A stretch of DNA of 35,843 bases from Polaromonas sp. (GTDB lineage Bacteria; Pseudomonadota; Gammaproteobacteria; Burkholderiales; Burkholderiaceae_C): positions 1 to 35,843 of the forward strand of contig JANYGP010000097.1 in NCBI GenBank assembly GCA_025362315.1, written 5' to 3'. Positions 32,926 to 35,843 of the stretch are shown piece after piece. Made by a program: the position numbers and the translations under genes. The stretch's first letter is position 1, and each line of letters starts with the position of its first letter. The notes beneath the pieces were generated by a model. That model was not told the DNA's origin, did not search any database, and worked only from the letters and a program-made list of their open reading frames with translations.

Positions 32926-34455
32926 ATGCCTTACCTCCCAAGTTTTATCGCCCCTACGCGCTACAGCGACGCTACTCAGGCGTTGGCACAAGTCCAGCAA
33001 ATCTACAGCCAGCAAATTGCGCATTTGCGCAGCGCCATGCAGCGCTACGTGGCAGGCGAAACACTGCCGGGCCACGCGGATTCGGGAACGAATACGCCTT
33101 CGCGTATCCGAGCTTGCTACCCTTTCGTGCGCATCCACACCGAAACCGTGTCGCGCAAGCTGCAAGAAGCTATCGACACAGCACAACTGAGCTACGGCTT
33201 TGTCGCAGGCCCGGGCCGGTTTGAAACCACCCTCACCCGGCCCGACCTGTACGCCCACTATTACCTGGAGCAGTTCAAGCTACTGCTGCAAAACCACGGC
33301 GTTGAGCTTGAAGTAGGCACCAGCACCCAGCCCATCCCCGTGCACTTTTCATTTGCCGAGTATGACCATATTGAAGGCAATTTAAGCGCCGAGCGCCGCA
33401 TGCTGATGCGGGACGTGTTTGACCTGCCCGACCTGGCCGCGATGGACGACGGCATTGCCAATGGCACTTTTGAAGCCCGCCCCGGCGAGCCGCAGCCCCT
33501 GTCGCTTTTCACGGCAGCGCGGGTTGACTATTCACTGCAGCGCCTGCGCCACTACACCGGCACATCGCCCGACTGGTTTCAGAACTTTGTGCTGTTTACC
33601 AACTACCAGTTTTACATCGACGAGTTTGTGCGCCTGGGCCATGCCGAAATGGCCAACCCCGACAGTGACTACATCTGCTTTGTAGAACCCGGCAATGTCG
33701 TCACGCGCCGCTCGAGTTTGCCAGCCATCGCGGGTGATGAACTGGGCGCACAGCCGCCGCGCTTACCGCAAATGCCCGCCTACCATTTAATGAGGAAAGA
33801 TCGCACCGGCATCACCATGGTCAACATCGGCGTAGGCCCGGCCAATGCCAAAAACATCACCGACCACATTGCCGTGCTGCGGCCCCATGCGTGGGTCATG
33901 CTGGGCCACTGTGCCGGCCTGCGCAACAGTCAGCAACTGGGCGACTACGTGCTGGCACACGGCTACGTGCGTGAAGATCACGTGCTCGACGAAGAACTGC
34001 CGCTGTGGGTGCCCATCCCCGCGCTGGCAGAGATTCAAAAAGCGCTTGAAACTGCCGTCGCTGATGTCACGGGCCTCAAAGGCGCTGCACTCAAAAGTAT
34101 CTTGCGCACGGGTACCGTCGCATCAACTGACAACCGCAACTGGGAGCTGCTGCCCGGCAACCAGCCGCAACGCCGCTTCAGCCAAAGCCGCGCTGTAGCG
34201 CTCGACATGGAAAGCGCCACGATAGCGGCCAACGGCTTCAGGTTTCGCGTGCCCTACGGCACACTGCTGTGCGTGAGCGACAAGCCCCTGCACGGCGAAA
34301 TCAAGCTGCCCGGCATGGCCAACCACTTCTACCGCGAACGCGTCGACCAGCACTTGCGCATCGGCATGCGGGCGATTGAACTGCTGCGGGCTGAGGGCTC
34401 AAGCCAGTTGCATTCACGCAAGCTGCGGAGCTTTTCTGAGGTGGCGTTTCAGTGA
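32926..34455 (+). CDS. amn: AMP nucleosidase
   Basis: The 509-residue cytosolic enzyme hydrolyses AMP to adenine and ribose 5-phosphate and helps set adenylate levels. The N-terminal ~180 residues are the AMP-nucleosidase regulatory domain (AHYYLEQFKLLLQNHGVELEV, IPVHFSFAEYDHIEGN). The C-terminal half is a nucleoside-phosphorylase-type catalytic domain with MVNIGVGPANAKNITDHIAV, WVMLGHCAGLR and the purine/ribose pocket VALDMESATIAANGFRFRVP. A small hairpin-forming segment is inserted in frame near residues 51-62 (33077-33110), next to RACYPFVRI. It starts 45 bp after gor, on the same strand, without an obvious strong ribosome-binding site. Confidence 0.93.
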   Translation: MPYLPSFIAPTRYSDATQALAQVQQIYSQQIAHLRSAMQRYVAGETLPGHADSGTNTPSRIRACYPFVRIHTETVSRKLQEAIDTAQLSYGFVAGPGRFETTLTRPDLYAHYYLEQFKLLLQNHGVELEVGTSTQPIPVHFSFAEYDHIEGNLSAERRMLMRDVFDLPDLAAMDDGIANGTFEARPGEPQPLSLFTAARVDYSLQRLRHYTGTSPDWFQNFVLFTNYQFYIDEFVRLGHAEMANPDSDYICFVEPGNVVTRRSSLPAIAGDELGAQPPRLPQMPAYHLMRKDRTGITMVNIGVGPANAKNITDHIAVLRPHAWVMLGHCAGLRNSQQLGDYVLAHGYVREDHVLDEELPLWVPIPALAEIQKALETAVADVTGLKGAALKSILRTGTVASTDNRNWELLPGNQPQRRFSQSRAVALDMESATIAANGFRFRVPYGTLLCVSDKPLHGEIKLPGMANHFYRERVDQHLRIGMRAIELLRAEGSSQLHSRKLRSFSEVAFQ

Positions 34456-34547
34456 TTTTCGTGAATTAATACACGGATTTGAATAAGTGCCGAAGGCGAC
34501 CAACCGTGAATTGGGGATTACTGAGTTTATACAGAAGTTAGCAAATT

Positions 34548-34605
34548 GCTATATTTTTAGGAGCTACTTGCGCAAATATTCATTGGTCTGCAGGCACATT
34601 TAATG
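34548..34605 (+). repeat. Half-copy of the dispersed repeat
   Basis: It reads TGCTATATTTTTAGGAGCTA then CTTGCGCAAATATTCATTGGTCTGCAGGCAC, matching the ends of the MITE-like elements. Confidence 0.6.
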
Positions 34606-34683
34606 GTGTAAAAGTGCTTTGAAACTGTGTTTTTGCACATTTGTAAAAGCGGCATTTGCTTTTGAGTAGTTTGGCTCGTAAAG

Positions 34684-34704
34684 AATTGGAATCTGACCCC
34701 GATT
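34684..34704 (+). repeat. Left 21-bp inverted repeat of the membrane-protein cassette
   Basis: The sequence AATTGGAATCTGACCCCGAT (plus one T) is the exact reverse complement of 35819-35839. I recall GGGGTCAGATTCC-type sequences flanking REP-associated tyrosine transposases, but no transposase is present here. Confidence 0.75.
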
Positions 34705-34761
34705 GCCTCATGCCGAGCTACGCTACGCCAATCTGGCTACTGAGCTGCTTAAAGGAAATCT

Positions 34762-35196
34762 ATGAACGAACAACTCGCCTTCACGCTTTCCGCTGCTACT
34801 CTGGGCTTTGTTGCCGCCCTATTTTTCTGCATCAGCAACTCTATAAATACGTCCGAGAAAATTTTGTTGCAAGCTACTCCATATTGGGACTTTAGTGAGC
34901 CTGTTGCCCGCGCACTTGCGTCGCAACGAGCACAATATGTGGTCGGTACGTTTTTACTGCTGGGTTCGTTTGTTCTTCAAGTTTGTTCAGCTCTGGCATC
35001 TTCAACCGTTACAGCAGCCATTCCACAATTACTTCAATCGTGGCCGTATCTTGTTTTTGCTGTGTTAACCGTGTCATTTCTCTTTGCCAGTACATTCGCC
35101 TGGTTGCTTTTTGAAAAAACTATAAAAAAGGTACTTTTATTGGCCGAAGCGCAGCGCAAACAAGACGAGCAGGTATCACGCAAAGTCCAACCGTAG
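34762..35196 (+). CDS. Membrane protein of unknown function
   Basis: The 144-residue product has three predicted membrane helices: AATLGFVAALFFCISNSI (residues ~10-27), VVGTFLLLGSFVLQVCSALA (~61-80) and YLVFAVLTVSFLFASTFAWL (~96-115). A charged C-terminal tail (AEAQRKQDEQVSRKVQ) follows. The ribosome-binding site AAAGGAA is well placed. No family is recognised. Codon use is more AT-rich than in amn. It forms a two-gene unit with the next gene (11-bp gap), and the pair is enclosed by exact 21-bp inverted repeats. Confidence 0.7.
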   Translation: MNEQLAFTLSAATLGFVAALFFCISNSINTSEKILLQATPYWDFSEPVARALASQRAQYVVGTFLLLGSFVLQVCSALASSTVTAAIPQLLQSWPYLVFAVLTVSFLFASTFAWLLFEKTIKKVLLLAEAQRKQDEQVSRKVQP

Positions 35197-35207
35197 AGGC
35201 TAGCCAA

Positions 35208-35750
35208 ATGAATACTTTCACCGTTTCTTATTTTGTGCAAAAGTTTGGCACTTACGACACTGAAGAATTAAGGGATCTCATTTCGCGGCGCGCCGACCTA
35301 TCCGATGAGGCCGTGGAAGCGCTTAATCATGTGCTCGCGGAAAAGGGGCTAAAAGATTCGGATCTCATAGTCGAGCCGCCTGCCGCACCACCACTTAGCC
35401 CAGTGTTAGAAGAAACGCGCATCCGAGAGCAAACAAAAAGTTCGCGTGCGCTGTGGAAAAGTTGGCTATCGAAGATATGCAAGTTTCTTGTTGCGCTCAT
35501 CTTTGTCGCACCAATTCAAGCCTACTTGAAAACAGCTATCTACGGCTCGCTGTGGGAGGGTCTGATCATCCTTATCGGCTTATATGCGGGCTACAGCACT
35601 GGTCATGCGCTTACAAAAAACATTTGTTCAAATGCTGACGTATCAATTCAGGCAAAGAAAAAGAAATTGTGGATATTGTTCGTCACACTTTTACCCACTT
35701 ATCTTGTTGTTTACGTCGTTTCAAATGCCTATTTCGGGCGCGGTCAATAG
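35208..35750 (+). CDS. Membrane protein of unknown function with soluble N-terminal helical domain
   Basis: The 180-residue product starts with a soluble region (residues 1-60; TYDTEELRDLISRRADLSDE, then AVEALNHVLAEKGL) that reads as short amphipathic helices. A proline-rich linker (PPAAPPLSP) follows, then three membrane helices (~87-105, ~112-130, ~152-172). No known family is recognised. It follows the first membrane-protein gene by 11 bp, so the two are probably co-transcribed. Its 3' side is bounded 69 bp later by the right inverted repeat. Confidence 0.7.
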   Translation: MNTFTVSYFVQKFGTYDTEELRDLISRRADLSDEAVEALNHVLAEKGLKDSDLIVEPPAAPPLSPVLEETRIREQTKSSRALWKSWLSKICKFLVALIFVAPIQAYLKTAIYGSLWEGLIILIGLYAGYSTGHALTKNICSNADVSIQAKKKKLWILFVTLLPTYLVVYVVSNAYFGRGQ

Positions 35751-35818
35751 GCATGAATATGCAAAGGGGTTCGGTCTAGACTAGCAACATTTCGCCAACC
35801 AACAGGAAATTGGAGGGG

Positions 35819-35839
35819 AATCGGGGTCAGATTCCAATT
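35819..35839 (-). repeat. Right 21-bp inverted repeat of the membrane-protein cassette
   Basis: Exact reverse complement of 34684-34704; the visible core is TCGGGGTCAGATTCCAATT. It lies at the window edge, so what follows is unknown. Confidence 0.75.
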
Positions 35840-35843
35840 AAAT

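Larger units (their letters stand above)
34456..34761. other. Intergenic region between amn and the membrane-protein cassette
   Basis: This 306-bp gap carries no gene. It holds a half-copy of the dispersed repeat and the left 21-bp inverted repeat of the cassette, both listed separately. AAAGGAAATCT before ATG 34762 is a ribosome-binding site. Confidence 0.5.

Overview
The window looks like chromosome of a betaproteobacterium of the Comamonadaceae type (Rhodoferax/Polaromonas-like). This is inferred from moderate-to-high GC coding regions, paired branched-chain amino acid (HAAT-type) ABC transporters, a fused isobutyryl-CoA mutase, the Gor/DbpA/AMP-nucleosidase set, and a dispersed palindromic repeat (core like AGCTGCTTGCGC...GGCTAGAGGC) that I recall from this family. 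No rRNA, tRNA, CRISPR array or prophage was seen.

Region by region. 1-1661: 3' part of a fumarylacetoacetate-hydrolase-family gene, a convergent GntR/FCD regulator, and a short remnant of an intradiol dioxygenase separated from the regulator by three 13-bp-spaced TTAACGT repeats. 1662-4264: gene-poor accessory stretch with a small secreted protein, a long inverted repeat, and a ribbon-helix-helix antitoxin plus ParE-like toxin broken by one nonsense codon. Two ~190-bp MITE-like palindromic elements bracket the toxin-antitoxin pair. 4265-5941: cysteine hydrolase and GlxA/FtrA-type regulator. 6014-6781: type III pantothenate kinase.

6942-11329 is the most interesting block: an alpha-hydroxyketone quorum-sensing cluster. 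It has a CqsA/LqsA/JqsA-type autoinducer synthase, a CqsS/LqsS-type membrane histidine kinase and an LqsR-type response regulator. A quorum-sensing-type LuxR regulator is divergent from the kinase gene. A perfect 22-bp palindrome with the layout of a lux box lies 64 bp upstream of the synthase start. This suggests that a LuxR-type regulator is wired into an alpha-hydroxyketone signalling circuit without a LuxI in the window.

11711-12523 is a polyphosphate kinase 2. 12640-17509 (minus strand) is a branched-chain amino acid ABC transporter operon, livK-livH-livMG(fused)-livF, divergent from icmF (17841-21134), whose promoter carries a TTGACGTTAACGTAA operator. A 1.4-kb stretch follows that holds a 54-aa basic protein gene, a terminator and otherwise mostly decayed DNA. 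A second complete transporter operon (livG-livF-livK-livH-livM, 22517-27312, plus strand) comes next. Together these genes fit import and catabolism of branched-chain amino acids or related acyl-CoA precursors, though the true transporter substrates are not readable from sequence.

27270-34455: transglutaminase-like protein, lysophospholipid acyltransferase-like protein, SDR oxidoreductase (bracketed by family repeats), DbpA helicase, glutathione reductase and AMP nucleosidase. 34684-35839: two unknown membrane-protein genes enclosed by exact 21-bp inverted repeats, a candidate mobile cassette.
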